Shown: positions 1-8,511, counted from the stretch's first letter. The stretch is DNA of 64,000 nt from Cohnella kolymensis (GCF_000829465.1 NZ_JXAL01000001.1:558001-622000), one strand, 5' to 3'. Translations and numbers: made by a program. Notes: generated by a model not told the origin, from the sequence alone.

Positions 1-161
1 TTGGTATCGCTTTTCATGGGAGAGTGGCACAACACGCAAGTCGGCACAGTCTCAAACGCAAAGTTATCCCTCATCCAACCAATGCATTCGTCATTCGTAC
101 AGGACCAGATCGCCGTCATTTCTTCAGGGATCTCCTCAAAAGATTTCTTCCGTGAGTACAT
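1..161 (-). CDS. YdjO-family cold-inducible zinc-ribbon protein (3' end outside window)
   Basis: Reading the minus strand from the ATG at 161 gives 53 codons that run off the left edge of the window. A GGGAGG ribosome binding site lies at the right distance upstream. The visible part has a zinc-ribbon cysteine pattern, C21-x4-C26 then C42-x2-C45, with the WMRDNF stretch between that I associate with the YdjO family of small cold-inducible proteins. It lies directly downstream of cspA on the same strand, separated by a terminator hairpin, so it probably belongs to the cold-shock response but may be transcribed partly by read-through. Its biochemical role is not known to me. A second YdjO-like gene lies at 4972-5190. 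Confidence 0.8.
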   Translation of the reverse strand, partial: MYSRKKSFEEIPEEMTAIWSCTNDECIGWMRDNFAFETVPTCVLCHSPMKSDT

Positions 162-193
162 GGACGAGCCTCCCTTTTTTTTCTTATAGCATA

Positions 194-230
194 ACCAAAA
201 AAAAATGCCCTTAACGACAGTTAAGGGCAT
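194..230 (-). terminator. Rho-independent terminator after cspA
   Basis: Positions 205-230 form a perfect 11-bp stem (ATGCCCTTAAC with its complement) with a 4-nt loop. On the minus strand the stem is followed by a run of T (the A-run at 197-205 on the plus strand). It lies just after the cspA stop codon. Confidence 0.9.
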
Positions 231-240
231 TTTTCGTCAA

Positions 241-441
241 TTACAGCTTAACAACGTTCTCCGCTTGTGGTCCGCGGTTGCCTTGTACCACATTGAATTG
301 AACGCGTTGGCCTTCGTCCAAAGTTTTGAAGCCTTCACCCGTGATCGCGCTGAAGTGCACGAATACGTCGTTACCGCCTTCAACTTCGATAAAGCCGAAG
401 CCTTTGTCTGCATTGAACCATTTAACTGTACCTGTTTGCAT
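241..441 (-). CDS. cspA: Cold-shock protein, CspA/CspB family
   Basis: A 66-residue protein, the usual length for a single cold-shock domain. It has the RNA-binding motifs RNP1 (KGFGFIEV, residues 13-20) and RNP2 (VFVHF, residues 26-30). Family members are cytoplasmic RNA chaperones that bind single-stranded nucleic acid and melt mRNA secondary structure in the cold. The start is fixed by GGAGGTG just upstream of ATG 441. The long leader (promoter near 582-610, about 130 nt untranslated) is typical of cold-shock genes, in which the leader itself controls stability and translation. The next gene downstream is a YdjO-type cold-inducible gene. Confidence 0.97.
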   Translation of the reverse strand: MQTGTVKWFNADKGFGFIEVEGGNDVFVHFSAITGEGFKTLDEGQRVQFNVVQGNRGPQAENVVKL

Positions 442-610
442 GAAAATTCACCTCCAACTTCAATTGCCTCATGAACTTTTTTATTCGAACGAATAAAAAA
501 TCCACAACTTGCAAAGGGTTATGATCCAAAATAATAACCCTTTCCATTTTGTGAATTCAGGTCACGATTTCGATAGTTTTCATCATAACAGGTTCCAAAC
601 TAAAAAGCAA
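442..610 (-). promoter_or_regulatory. cspA promoter and long structured leader
   Basis: On the minus strand TTGCTT (605-610) and TATGAT (582-587) are separated by exactly 17 nt, a good vegetative promoter that would start transcription near 575. The leader of about 130 nt contains a stem-loop at 516-540 (GGGTTAT paired with ATAACCC) and an 11-bp AT-rich inverted repeat at 477-500 (TTTTTTATTCG, AA, complement). Such leaders commonly act as cold-responsive control elements, but the function here is inferred. I see no gene or clear signal in the remaining stretch 611-778. Confidence 0.6.
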
Positions 611-778
611 ATCCCACCAAAGGCTTTTCTTGGTTTTAATCGGAAAGTCTTGAGCAACCCGTGTTTCCAAGAGCAGACTGCGTAAGGATAATAGCTTTCC
701 AAAATGATCCTGAAGAGTGACCGGAATTGAGGCACTATCTATTATATGGTATACCCGCGCAATTTATGCTTCAAACTT

Positions 779-2191
779 TTAAACGAGAAACATCGCCGCG
801 ATCGTCGTAACTGCGAGACCGATGAGCACCGGTTTCAGATTGCGGCGGGCTAGCTCGAACGGACTGACGCCGCAAATGGCTGCTGCAGGAAGCAGCGCCC
901 ACGGAATCAATGTTCCGCCGCCAACCCAGATCGCCGCTACTTGGCCTAGCGCAGTAAGTGTAGCTATCCCAGTGCCGATCGCTATGGAAAACATCTGCGC
1001 GATAGAGCCGACTAAAGATATGCCGGAAAAGCCTGAGCCGTCCAAGCCTGTTATGGCGCCCGTTACCGTCAGTGTAATAGAGGCAACAGCTTCGTTAAGG
1101 GGAACGCTGCCGGCCAGCGCTACACCAAGGTCATTGACAATACCGTGTGATCCTTCCTGCAGCCGGTCGCCGAACAGTTCACCGAACGCTGCATCGCCGA
1201 GGTAGAAAAATGCGGCAATCGGGATGACGGGTCCGAAGACACGAAAGCCGAATTGCAATCCCTGAATTAAATAAGTTGTCGTTTCTTCCAAGCCGCGGTT
1301 ACGGTGGGCGAGCAAAGCTCCTCCAATTAAAATAATAAGAGCAGTACCGCCGACCAAGGCTGTCGCATCGCCGCCCTGCAGATTCAGGGCAAACATGGCA
1401 GCGACATCCGCCGCAAACAGCAGTGAAACCGCTGCCGCAAACCATTTTTTAACGCTGTCCGGCAGGGTTACTTTAGCTGCGGAAGGACCCCCAAGCTCTG
1501 CAGCGCTGCCCGCCGCGCCCCCCGCAATTTCGCCGTCCCGCCAAGTTCCATTTTTCATATCCCTTCGCATCATCCAATAAGCTGCAGCCGTTGTAACCAG
1601 CCCCATGATTACAACAAGCGGCACACTGGCTGCCATCACTTCCGACACGGGCAGTCCCGCGGCGTCTGCAGTCAACTTCGGCGCACCTTGAATGATATAG
1701 TCACCGGACAACGCGATGCCATGGCCGAACAGGTTCATGGCCATAGCCGCCCCAAGTGCAGGCAGTCCGACTCGAATAGCAACCGGCAGCAGCACGGCTC
1801 CGATCAGAGCGACACCCGGCGAAGGCCAGAAGAACAACGATGTGACCAGCATAATTAAGCCGATCCCCCAGAATGCCAATGCCGGTGTTCTTAGAAACCT
1901 CATTAAAGGAGCAACCATCATTTCATTAACGCCCGTAATAATTAACACCCTGCTCATTGCCACGATAATTGAGATGATGAAAATCGTGCCCAGCAGTTCC
2001 TTTGTCGCATAAATAAAGCTGTTAAATATGCCTGAGACCGAACCGCTCAAGCTTTCCGTCGCGATGAAGCCGAGCGTAAAAATACCCACTATACAGATCA
2101 TGGTGGTGTCACGGCGCCGAATCAGCAGTCCCATTATAAAGACGATAAACGCAAGATACACCCAATGCAGCGGAGTCAATTGAACTTCCAC
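779..2191 (-). CDS. Multi-spanning membrane permease, ion-transporter (GntP/DcuC-like) type
   Basis: A 470-residue, very hydrophobic protein with about ten to twelve predicted membrane segments. A soluble loop around residues 205-250 is rich in Gly, Ala and Ser. The FWPSPGVALIG and NLFGHGIALSGDY stretches resemble the re-entrant-loop regions of carboxylate and gluconate transporters of the IT superfamily, but I cannot name the substrate. It starts at a GTG with GAGAGG about ten bases upstream. It is divergent from the molybdopterin oxidoreductase gene at 2353, sharing a 161-base intergenic region. It could equally be an uncharacterised antiporter. Confidence 0.6.
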   Translation of the reverse strand: MEVQLTPLHWVYLAFIVFIMGLLIRRRDTTMICIVGIFTLGFIATESLSGSVSGIFNSFIYATKELLGTIFIISIIVAMSRVLIITGVNEMMVAPLMRFLRTPALAFWGIGLIMLVTSLFFWPSPGVALIGAVLLPVAIRVGLPALGAAMAMNLFGHGIALSGDYIIQGAPKLTADAAGLPVSEVMAASVPLVVIMGLVTTAAAYWMMRRDMKNGTWRDGEIAGGAAGSAAELGGPSAAKVTLPDSVKKWFAAAVSLLFAADVAAMFALNLQGGDATALVGGTALIILIGGALLAHRNRGLEETTTYLIQGLQFGFRVFGPVIPIAAFFYLGDAAFGELFGDRLQEGSHGIVNDLGVALAGSVPLNEAVASITLTVTGAITGLDGSGFSGISLVGSIAQMFSIAIGTGIATLTALGQVAAIWVGGGTLIPWALLPAAAICGVSPFELARRNLKPVLIGLAVTTIAAMFLV

Positions 2192-2352
2192 TTGGGATCA
2201 TCCTCTCGCACAGTGTAAGTCGTACAGTGTATGTAGCGGAGGGGACACTCGTTCTTAAGCGTTGTCATTCCAGCGTTACCGGGTGCTCAATCTCTTCTCA
2301 ATGATGTATACTTCTAATTAGCAAAGTTTTTACGGATTCTGCAAGATGGAGT

Positions 2353-4401
2353 GTGAGCAAATTCATGCAGCAATTAGGAAATCGTGTCGTGCGGTCGGTC
2401 TGTCCTTTCGATTGCCCCGACACTTGCAGTTTACATGTCACGATGGACAATGATCGCATCGTCTCCATTGACGGCAACCCGGATCACCCGGTTACCCAGG
2501 GCGCTATCTGCAACAAGGTGCGGCATCTGAACGAGCGGGTCTATCATCCGGACCGGCTCATGTATCCGATGCGCAGAGTGGGACCTAAGGGAAGCGGTCA
2601 ATTCGAACGCATCAGCTGGGATGAAGCCGTAGACGAGATTACGAGCCGATTCCACCGGACCATACGCGATCAAGGCGCGGAAGCGATTTTGCCGTACAGT
2701 TTCTATGGAAATATGGGCATTCTGAACGCCGAAGGAATGGACCGCCGGTTTTTCCACCGGCTGGGAGCCAGCAGGCTGGACAGAACAATTTGTAATGCCG
2801 CCGGCTCTCAAGGCTTTAAATACACGATGGGCGCATCCGCCGGCATCGATCCGGAGGATACCGTGCATTCCAAGCTCATTCTCATCTGGGGCTGCAACCT
2901 CGTGTCCACCAATATGCACCAGGTCATGTACCTGAACGAAGCCCGCAAAAGAGGCGCAACGATTATCCATATCGACGTACATCGCAACCGGACTTCGAAA
3001 TGGGCCGATCGCTTCATCGCTATTCAACCAGGCACGGATGTCGCGCTCGCCCTCGGACTTATACATGTACTGATAAAAGAAAATTTGACAGACAGCGACT
3101 TTATCGGGAAATATACGACGGGTTATGAGGAGCTTATCGCCAAAGCGGAGGAATATCCGCCTGAGGTCGTGTCCGGGATTACCGGGATCCCGGCCGAGGA
3201 AATCGTATCATTGGCACGTCTGTATGGCAGCACTTCTCCTTCCTTCATCCGCATCGGCAACGGACTGCAGCACCATGACAACGGCGGAATGGCCGTACGT
3301 GCCATCGCATGCCTGCCCGCTCTCACGGGACAGTGGGGTATACAAGGCGGGGGTGCGCTGAAGGGCAACGGCTGGTACGGCTCAGTGAACAGCTTTGCGC
3401 TCGAGCGTCCGGATTTGCTGCCGAATCGGGATGTCCGGACCATCAATATGAACCGGCTTGGGGAAGCGCTCGTGTCTGCCCGGCCTGCGGTGCAAATGTT
3501 GTTCGTATACAACAGCAATCCTGCAGTCGTGGCGCCCGATCAGAATCAGGTGCGTCAAGGACTGATGCGGGACGATCTGTTTACGGTTGTGCATGATTTG
3601 TTCCTCACCGACACTTGCCGATATGCGGACTTGGTCCTTCCGGCAACCAGCCATTTTGAGAATCCGGATCTTTTCGCTTCTTATTGGCACTTATATATGC
3701 AGCTTCACGAGCCGATCATCGAACCGATGGGCGAATGCAAATCCAACTTCACTCTTTTTAAAGAGCTGGGCTTGCGTATGGGCTTTGAATCGGAGCTGTT
3801 CGACATTACGGAAGAGCAGATGATCCGGCAGGCGTTGGACTACAACAACCCGTATCTGGAAGGGATTACTTACGAGAAGCTGCAGGAATTCGGGTGGTTA
3901 AAGCTGAACACAGCGCGCCCGCCCTTGTATCCGGACCGTACTCCGACACCTTCCGGTAAAATCGAGTTCTATTCGGAGACGATGAGACGGGCGGGTCTCC
4001 CCCCTGTTCCTGAATATATTCCTCTTCGTGAAAAAGAGGATCTGCCTTTCTTATTGGTCACGGGTCCTAATCACAGCTTCATCAATTCCACGTTCGGCAA
4101 TCAGGAGCGGTTAAAGAAGCTGGAAAAGCAGCCGGTGCTGGATATGCATGCTGACGACGCAGCGGAGCGCGGGCTTGAGGACGGGAACCGGGTACGGATT
4201 TGGAACGATCGCGGCGAATGCCGGATCACGGTTAAGGTCGCCGATAATGTATTGCCGGGAGTGTTGGTCTGCCAAGGGTTATGGTGGGAAAACGGCAGCG
4301 AGGGCATCCAGTCCGTGAACAGCCTTACCTCTCAGCGCTTGGCGGATATGGGCGGCGGTGCAACTTTCTTCTCCACACGTGTAGATATCGAGAAGGTTTA
4401 G
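2353..4401 (+). CDS. Molybdopterin oxidoreductase (YyaE-like, formate-dehydrogenase/DMSO-reductase family)
   Basis: A single-subunit molybdenum enzyme of about 680 residues. An N-terminal [4Fe-4S] motif has C17, C21, C25 and C53. It is followed by the Mo-bis-MGD-binding domains and a C-terminal MopB dinucleotide-binding barrel (about residues 560-675). It has no ferredoxin-like extension, unlike the larger formate dehydrogenase at 45926-48913. B. subtilis YyaE is the closest relative I can name; its substrate is not established to my knowledge. The start is uncertain. GTG 2353 has almost no spacing to the AAGATGGAG sequence, while ATG 2365 lies about 13 nt after GGAG. A strong terminator follows. 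Confidence 0.85.
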   Translation: MSKFMQQLGNRVVRSVCPFDCPDTCSLHVTMDNDRIVSIDGNPDHPVTQGAICNKVRHLNERVYHPDRLMYPMRRVGPKGSGQFERISWDEAVDEITSRFHRTIRDQGAEAILPYSFYGNMGILNAEGMDRRFFHRLGASRLDRTICNAAGSQGFKYTMGASAGIDPEDTVHSKLILIWGCNLVSTNMHQVMYLNEARKRGATIIHIDVHRNRTSKWADRFIAIQPGTDVALALGLIHVLIKENLTDSDFIGKYTTGYEELIAKAEEYPPEVVSGITGIPAEEIVSLARLYGSTSPSFIRIGNGLQHHDNGGMAVRAIACLPALTGQWGIQGGGALKGNGWYGSVNSFALERPDLLPNRDVRTINMNRLGEALVSARPAVQMLFVYNSNPAVVAPDQNQVRQGLMRDDLFTVVHDLFLTDTCRYADLVLPATSHFENPDLFASYWHLYMQLHEPIIEPMGECKSNFTLFKELGLRMGFESELFDITEEQMIRQALDYNNPYLEGITYEKLQEFGWLKLNTARPPLYPDRTPTPSGKIEFYSETMRRAGLPPVPEYIPLREKEDLPFLLVTGPNHSFINSTFGNQERLKKLEKQPVLDMHADDAAERGLEDGNRVRIWNDRGECRITVKVADNVLPGVLVCQGLWWENGSEGIQSVNSLTSQRLADMGGGATFFSTRVDIEKV

Positions 4402-4412
4402 CGTAACTGAGA

Positions 4413-4447
4413 AAGGCAGGCTGCTTGAGCAGCCTGCCTTTTCGTTT
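4413..4447. terminator. Bidirectional Rho-independent terminator
   Basis: A perfect 12-bp stem (4413-4424 with 4429-4440), TTGA loop and a T-rich tail on the plus strand. It separates the convergent oxidoreductase gene (plus) and the 4455-4859 gene (minus). Confidence 0.9.
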
Positions 4448-4454
4448 TTAACTA

Positions 4455-4859
4455 CTACGCTGTTTTAGTCCAAACCAGCTTTTTACGGCCGTCCTCACTA
4501 GACAGATAGATCTGGCTTACATCGGCCATCTCTTGCTTTGACAGCTGAATACGGAAATCTCCGAACGGATGCCAACGATTTGCAAGCGGAATATATCTGA
4601 CATTAAGCAATAAATTCCCGTTGTCCACTTCGTACGAATAGCCGCTGAAGCCGGCCGCACTGGATGTCGTGTCACCATTTAAAACAAATCCGCCATTTTC
4701 CGGCTTTGAGGTATTGATTACAATAACATCCGGATTTACTGACATGCCATGAAACACGTAGTAATGGGAGAATATCATGATCATAATTAGAGCAAACAGT
4801 ACAATCCACAGTGTATAGAACCGGGTTTTAGAGAATAATGGCTTACTGTTTAACCGCAT
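4455..4859 (-). CDS. Membrane-anchored protein of unknown function
   Basis: A 134-residue protein with a short basic N-terminus, one strong hydrophobic segment (about residues 14-38) and an extracytoplasmic domain of about 95 residues rich in short beta-strand-like stretches. The topology suggests an N-in, C-out signal anchor. I do not recognise the family. An AGGGGG ribosome binding site precedes ATG 4859. It follows the YdjO-like gene but is separated from it by the terminator at 4935-4962, so it probably has its own promoter. Confidence 0.75.
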   Translation of the reverse strand: MRLNSKPLFSKTRFYTLWIVLFALIMIMIFSHYYVFHGMSVNPDVIVINTSKPENGGFVLNGDTTSSAAGFSGYSYEVDNGNLLLNVRYIPLANRWHPFGDFRIQLSKQEMADVSQIYLSSEDGRKKLVWTKTA

Positions 4860-4934
4860 GATGAAACCCCCTATTCGTAAGGCATTTCATGATCTTTTAA
4901 AAAGATAGACGTAACCGAAAAGGAAAAGTTTTGA

Positions 4935-4962
4935 CAAAAAAGCCGTCCTATTGAGGACGGCT
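4935..4962 (-). terminator. Terminator after the second YdjO-like gene
   Basis: AGCCGTCC (4941-4948) pairs with GGACGGCT (4955-4962). The plus-strand A-run at 4936-4941 gives a T-run on the minus strand just after the stem. Confidence 0.85.
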
Positions 4963-4971
4963 CCAGCGGAA

Positions 4972-5190
4972 TTAATGAAGCCACTGATCGGCCTCATTTT
5001 TCTTGCGTACTGCTTTATGCTTCTTGATCAGTTTCGGCAAATGTTTAACGCCTCGAATCATACTCCCTTTGCACATCGGACACTCCGGCGAACCGGAGGA
5101 AGCCATCTCCTCGCGGACCCATACCTTGCATTCTTTGTTCACGCATCTCCAGATCGGCACCGGCGACAGATCAGGTTTAATCGTCTCCAT
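4972..5190 (-). CDS. YdjO-like zinc-ribbon protein
   Basis: A protein of about 72 residues with an N-terminal zinc ribbon: C-x4-C (WRCVNKECKVW) and then C-x2-C (PECPMCKG). The tail is highly basic. It is paralogous to the protein encoded at 1-161 and shares the WVREE/WMRDN spacing. The longer frame that extends to 5409 is a shadow of the YpfJ gene. The real start is ATG 5190 or the in-frame TTG 5196; GGAGGTGGGG (5202-5211 on the other strand) supports both and slightly favours TTG. Family members are cold-inducible in Bacillus; here the function is inferred. Confidence 0.75.
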   Translation of the reverse strand: METIKPDLSPVPIWRCVNKECKVWVREEMASSGSPECPMCKGSMIRGVKHLPKLIKKHKAVRKKNEADQWLH

Positions 5191-5257
5191 TTCCAATGGT
5201 TCCCCACCTCCGACCGGAGTAAGGTTCCCGAAACACACAGGCTCGATTCTTATAACC

Positions 5258-6103
5258 TTACGGGTTGTTTGTGCTGAAGGTATCTCCACCCTCAATCGTT
5301 CCGGATTGAAAGCCTTTATCGAACCAACGCTTCCTCTGCTCGGAGGTGCCGTGCGTGAAGCTTTCCGGCACAACATGCCCCTGGGCTTGTTTTTGCAGGG
5401 TGTCATCACCGACAGCGCTTGCTGCGGTCAACGCTTCGCCGATATCACCCTCTTCAAGCACACCCATTCCCTGAGCATGATGAGCCCACACACCGGCCAG
5501 ATAATCGGCCTGCAATTCAAAACGGACAAGATATTTATTAAATTCCGTTTCACTGAGTTTTTGGCGAAGCGGCATGATCTTATCGGTTGTGCCCAGAAGG
5601 GTCTGCACATGGTGCCCCACTTCATGAGCGATTACATAGGCCATGGCGAAGTCCCCGGGCGCATTAAATTTTTGCTGCAGATCTTCGTAGAAGCTTAAAT
5701 CAATGTACAGCTTGCGGTCACCCGGACAATAAAACGGCCCCGCCGATGAACCGGCTGCTCCGCAGGCGGATTGGACGCTGCCTTTATACAATACGAGAGT
5801 GGGCTTTTCGTATTCCAACCCTTGCTGCCTGAAGATTTCCGTCCATACTTCCTCTGTATCTGCAAGAACGACGGAAACAAACTGTGACAGCTCCTGCTCC
5901 TGCTGCGATTCCTCGTAAGGGACTGTCTGATTTGAGACCGCACCCGTCATACTATCCAACAGGTCTCCCGGATTACCTCCAAGCAAAGTAACGAGCAGTA
6001 CGATGATGATGCCGCCGATACCGCCCCCGACTAGACCTCTGCCGCCGCCCATTCCTCTACGGTCCTCAACGTTCGAGCTGCCTCTTCTTCCTTTCCATTG
6101 CAT
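5258..6103 (-). CDS. ypfJ: Putative neutral zinc metallopeptidase, YpfJ family
   Basis: 281 residues, standard for the family. A Gly/Arg-rich N-terminus is followed by one membrane segment (about residues 24-43), then an external catalytic domain. The zinc-binding helix HEVGHH is at residues 160-165 and the third ligand region is FELQADYLAG. The conserved FYCPGDRKLYID block is also present. These proteins are membrane-anchored and thought to be peptidases, with substrate unknown. GGGGGGAG precedes ATG 6103, confirming the start. It is a separate transcription unit from the RidA gene upstream, as judged by the 125-base gap. Confidence 0.92.
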   Translation of the reverse strand: MQWKGRRGSSNVEDRRGMGGGRGLVGGGIGGIIIVLLVTLLGGNPGDLLDSMTGAVSNQTVPYEESQQEQELSQFVSVVLADTEEVWTEIFRQQGLEYEKPTLVLYKGSVQSACGAAGSSAGPFYCPGDRKLYIDLSFYEDLQQKFNAPGDFAMAYVIAHEVGHHVQTLLGTTDKIMPLRQKLSETEFNKYLVRFELQADYLAGVWAHHAQGMGVLEEGDIGEALTAASAVGDDTLQKQAQGHVVPESFTHGTSEQRKRWFDKGFQSGTIEGGDTFSTNNP

Positions 6104-6228
6104 GATATCTCCCCCCTGATAACATCATCCTGAGTAATTAATTACCCGGAAACACTTATGTTATAAGAGATTTACCCGAGATTCCGCGCTTCACTCATGT
6201 GGAAAGGCATGCCAGACAGCGTACCGCC

Positions 6229-6687
6229 TTACTCGTAGACTTGAAATATCGAGTCAATGACGATCGGCAAATTCTCCCTGACGGAAACAGCACCAAAAAC
6301 CGAACGTGCATGCACGCCTTTTTCGCCGAAAACCTCAAACATCAGATCGGAACACCCGTTCAGCACTTTGGCATGTTCATCGAAGTGAGGTTCCGAATTA
6401 ACGAACCCCTGAAGCTTTACGACCCTTTGAATCTTGTCCAATGATCCCAGTGCAGACTTAAGCACAGCAAGAATTTCAATGCCGGCCTGCCGGGCGAACT
6501 CGTATCCTTCTTCAGCGGTAAAATCTTTGCCGAGTTTTCCTCTTGGTTTCCCTGCCGGTCCTTTCCCGGAGACAAACAATAAATCGTTCACTCTTACGCA
6601 ATTCGCATACTTACCCGCCGGCTCGCTTGCATCAGGCAATACGATTCCTAAAGCTGTCAACTTGTCGGCGATTGTCTGTCCATTCAT
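6229..6687 (-). CDS. RidA (YjgF/YER057c/UK114) family protein
   Basis: 152 residues, the longer subgroup of the RidA family. The trimeric chorismate-mutase-like fold is suggested by the LLFVSGKGP and VVKLQGFVNSEPHF blocks and the C-terminal LPIVIDSIFQV strand. Canonical RidA hydrolyses reactive enamine/imine intermediates made by PLP enzymes, using a key Arg near the C-terminus. This subgroup has SVREN at that place, so an analogous role is plausible. GGGGAGGAG precedes ATG 6687. Deaminase activity should not be assumed from the family alone. Confidence 0.88.
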   Translation of the reverse strand: MNGQTIADKLTALGIVLPDASEPAGKYANCVRVNDLLFVSGKGPAGKPRGKLGKDFTAEEGYEFARQAGIEILAVLKSALGSLDKIQRVVKLQGFVNSEPHFDEHAKVLNGCSDLMFEVFGEKGVHARSVFGAVSVRENLPIVIDSIFQVYE

Positions 6688-6745
6688 TTAAGTAACTCCT
6701 CCCCGTCTGTTGTTCCACACGCAGCCCATAGCTGCTGTTTTATGG

Positions 6746-6933
6746 AAATAAGTGCAAAAATACACCTAATTTCTCCGAATTTGGTCTATTGCTCGAAATA
6801 GGTGCAAAAGTACACTTATTACTCTTAAAATACCGCCGAATCGCTTTACTGAGATGAAATAAGTGTAAATCGTTTTTATTTTGTTTCTCCGCATGCAAAC
6901 AGCAAAAAATAAGTGTACTTTTGCTCTTATTCT
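6746..6933. repeat. Four degenerate AAATAAGTG-type inverted repeats with ~50-bp spacing
   Basis: Four imperfect 26-27-bp units start at 6746, 6796, 6857 and 6908. Each begins AAATAAGTG or AAATAGGTG. Units 1, 2 and 4 end with an approximate inverted copy (CACCTAATT, CACTTATT, GCTCTTATT); unit 3 is more degenerate. Units 1 and 3 are both followed by TTTCTCCG. The cluster lies in the gap between the RidA and acyl-CoA dehydrogenase-like genes. The 63-codon frame across it is not convincing as a gene. It may be a family of small intergenic palindromic repeats or a regulatory array. Confidence 0.6.
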
Positions 6934-6964
6934 CTTATTCGCCTGTATTCCCAGCATTAAGCTC

Positions 6965-7987
6965 TTACGGGTTTACCGAAGAAAGCATCGTATGCTGGGT
7001 GACTGTGTGTAAATCGCGATAAATCCGGTTCAGCACGTGATCTTCCATTAAAGCCGCCATTCCGAGCAGCGGAAAAATCGCGTGCGCACACTCCAGTGAC
7101 ACACGTGCCGCTTGTCGGCTGCAGCGTCCGGCCCATGTTCGATCCACTGTGTCATAAAACCGTTCGGCCGCCTGCTGATATGCCCGCTCTTTATCGTCTA
7201 GCATTCTCGTCAACGCCGTAAGCCGCGCTGGCTGAGTTGTTCCCCAATCGGCCTGCCGAGCGGCGGCAAACGATCGTGCTTCCTCCAGAAAATGACGGCA
7301 TAGTCCAATGCATACTGCTGCAAAGGAGGTCTGGGCAAACGGCACAAACGGGTAGCGGAAAATCGGATCGTCATAATGCGGTGTGCTAAAAATATCGAAA
7401 GTCCTTTCGGCCGGTACATAAGCATCTTCCACAGCAATGGAATGGCTGTCGGTCGCTTTAAGCCCGAATGATTTCCAATCGCGGATAATCTTAACCTGCT
7501 CGGGCATAAACACGAATGACCGTATCTCCGCATCCCCGCCTAATCCCCTGTCGATCTTGCAATTAGCGGTAAACATACTGGCATATGTCGACCCGCTGCA
7601 GTACTTCCATTGACCGCTTACTCTATATCCTCCGTCAACCGGTGTTGCGATGCCGTTGGCATGGCCGCTCCCTGCAACGACAGCCTTACGCCCGCCGAAC
7701 AGCTTGCGTGATTGTTCCGAAGGCAGTGTGGCGGCAAAGAAGCCTCCGCCTGCTCCGATCGTAACCAGCCAGCCGAAGCTTCCCTCCACCCAAGCCGCTT
7801 GGTCAAATACGCGCAGCGCTTCCGGGAGACCGGCGCCCAGTCCTTCCAATGCCTCAGGCACAAAAAGCTTGAACAACTTTGCTTCATATATGTAATCCAG
7901 AATCCCCGGTGATAGACTGCCTGCGCTTTCAATCCCCGCGGCATTTTCTCTGACTTCATGAACAAGGCGATCCGAAAGATTTAACAA
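6965..7987 (-). CDS. Acyl-CoA dehydrogenase-like flavoprotein
   Basis: 340 residues with the acyl-CoA dehydrogenase fold: an N-terminal helical domain (about 1-115), a middle beta domain with the YRVSGQWKYCSGS stretch (about 120-205) and a C-terminal four-helix domain. It is somewhat shorter than true fatty-acyl-CoA dehydrogenases. The GxW-xxxSG signature and weak C-terminus also fit the HpaH/DszC-type flavin-dependent monooxygenases of this superfamily. I cannot choose between the two. The TTG start at 7987 overlaps the stop codon of the IF-3-like gene by 7 bases with AAGGTGAT upstream, so translation is probably coupled. Confidence 0.75.
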   Translation of the reverse strand: MLNLSDRLVHEVRENAAGIESAGSLSPGILDYIYEAKLFKLFVPEALEGLGAGLPEALRVFDQAAWVEGSFGWLVTIGAGGGFFAATLPSEQSRKLFGGRKAVVAGSGHANGIATPVDGGYRVSGQWKYCSGSTYASMFTANCKIDRGLGGDAEIRSFVFMPEQVKIIRDWKSFGLKATDSHSIAVEDAYVPAERTFDIFSTPHYDDPIFRYPFVPFAQTSFAAVCIGLCRHFLEEARSFAAARQADWGTTQPARLTALTRMLDDKERAYQQAAERFYDTVDRTWAGRCSRQAARVSLECAHAIFPLLGMAALMEDHVLNRIYRDLHTVTQHTMLSSVNP

Positions 7988-8466
7988 GGAATCACCTTAA
8001 CGGCCGCCTGTTTTCCGCTCAATTGAACACCCGTTTCCTTCTTGCCGCTGGCGGCAAGGTCCTTGAGCAGGCGTTCCAGCAGCTCCTTGGCTTTCGGCCC
8101 TTCCTTGCCCTGAATTCGCACTACCAGCTGAACCGCGCTTCCCGCGGCAAGCAGTTTCTCAGCCTGGCGCTGCTTCGTCTCGTAATCGTGATTTTCAATA
8201 TTCGCGGAGAGCCTGATCTCCTTCACCTTGGCCGGCTGCTCGTTCTTCCGTGCGTCTTGCTTCTCCTTGGCCGCTTCCTGTTTAGCGGAACCTCGTGCCA
8301 TCAGCTTGCACGGCGGCGGACTGCTGAACAGGGAGGTACAGATAAGATCCACCTTCAGCTTGCGGGCCATTGCCAACGCTTCATCACGTGAAACGACGCC
8401 CAGATCCTCTCCTCCGATTCCTTGCAGCTTCACCTCCGAAGCTTTTATTTGTTCATTCAGGATCAT
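7981..8466 (-). CDS. Translation initiation factor IF-3 paralogue
   Basis: 161 residues covering both IF-3 domains. The N-terminal part (LNEQIKASEVKLQGIGGED) and the PPPCKLM element, equivalent to PPVCRIMD of IF-3, are followed by a charged linker and a C-terminal KVKEIRLSANIENHD domain. Compared with canonical IF-3 the N-domain sequence around the linker is altered and the C-terminal end is divergent. It is not next to rpmI-rplT, where the housekeeping infC normally lies in Bacillota, so it is probably a second copy. The start is ATG 8466, preceded by GGAGGG. It is coupled to the flavoprotein gene downstream. Confidence 0.8.
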   Translation of the reverse strand: MILNEQIKASEVKLQGIGGEDLGVVSRDEALAMARKLKVDLICTSLFSSPPPCKLMARGSAKQEAAKEKQDARKNEQPAKVKEIRLSANIENHDYETKQRQAEKLLAAGSAVQLVVRIQGKEGPKAKELLERLLKDLAASGKKETGVQLSGKQAAVKVIPC

Positions 8467-8511
8467 CTGCTCACCCTCCGATCTTATAGCAAATTCTAAC
8501 ATAAGATCATC

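Noticed and set aside
6746-6933. CRISPR-like array
   Set aside because: The units are degenerate palindromes, spacers are related to each other, and no cas genes are nearby.
6766-6957. 63-codon minus-strand frame in the repeat cluster
   Set aside because: It is made of the AAATAAGTG repeats and has no credible start signal.
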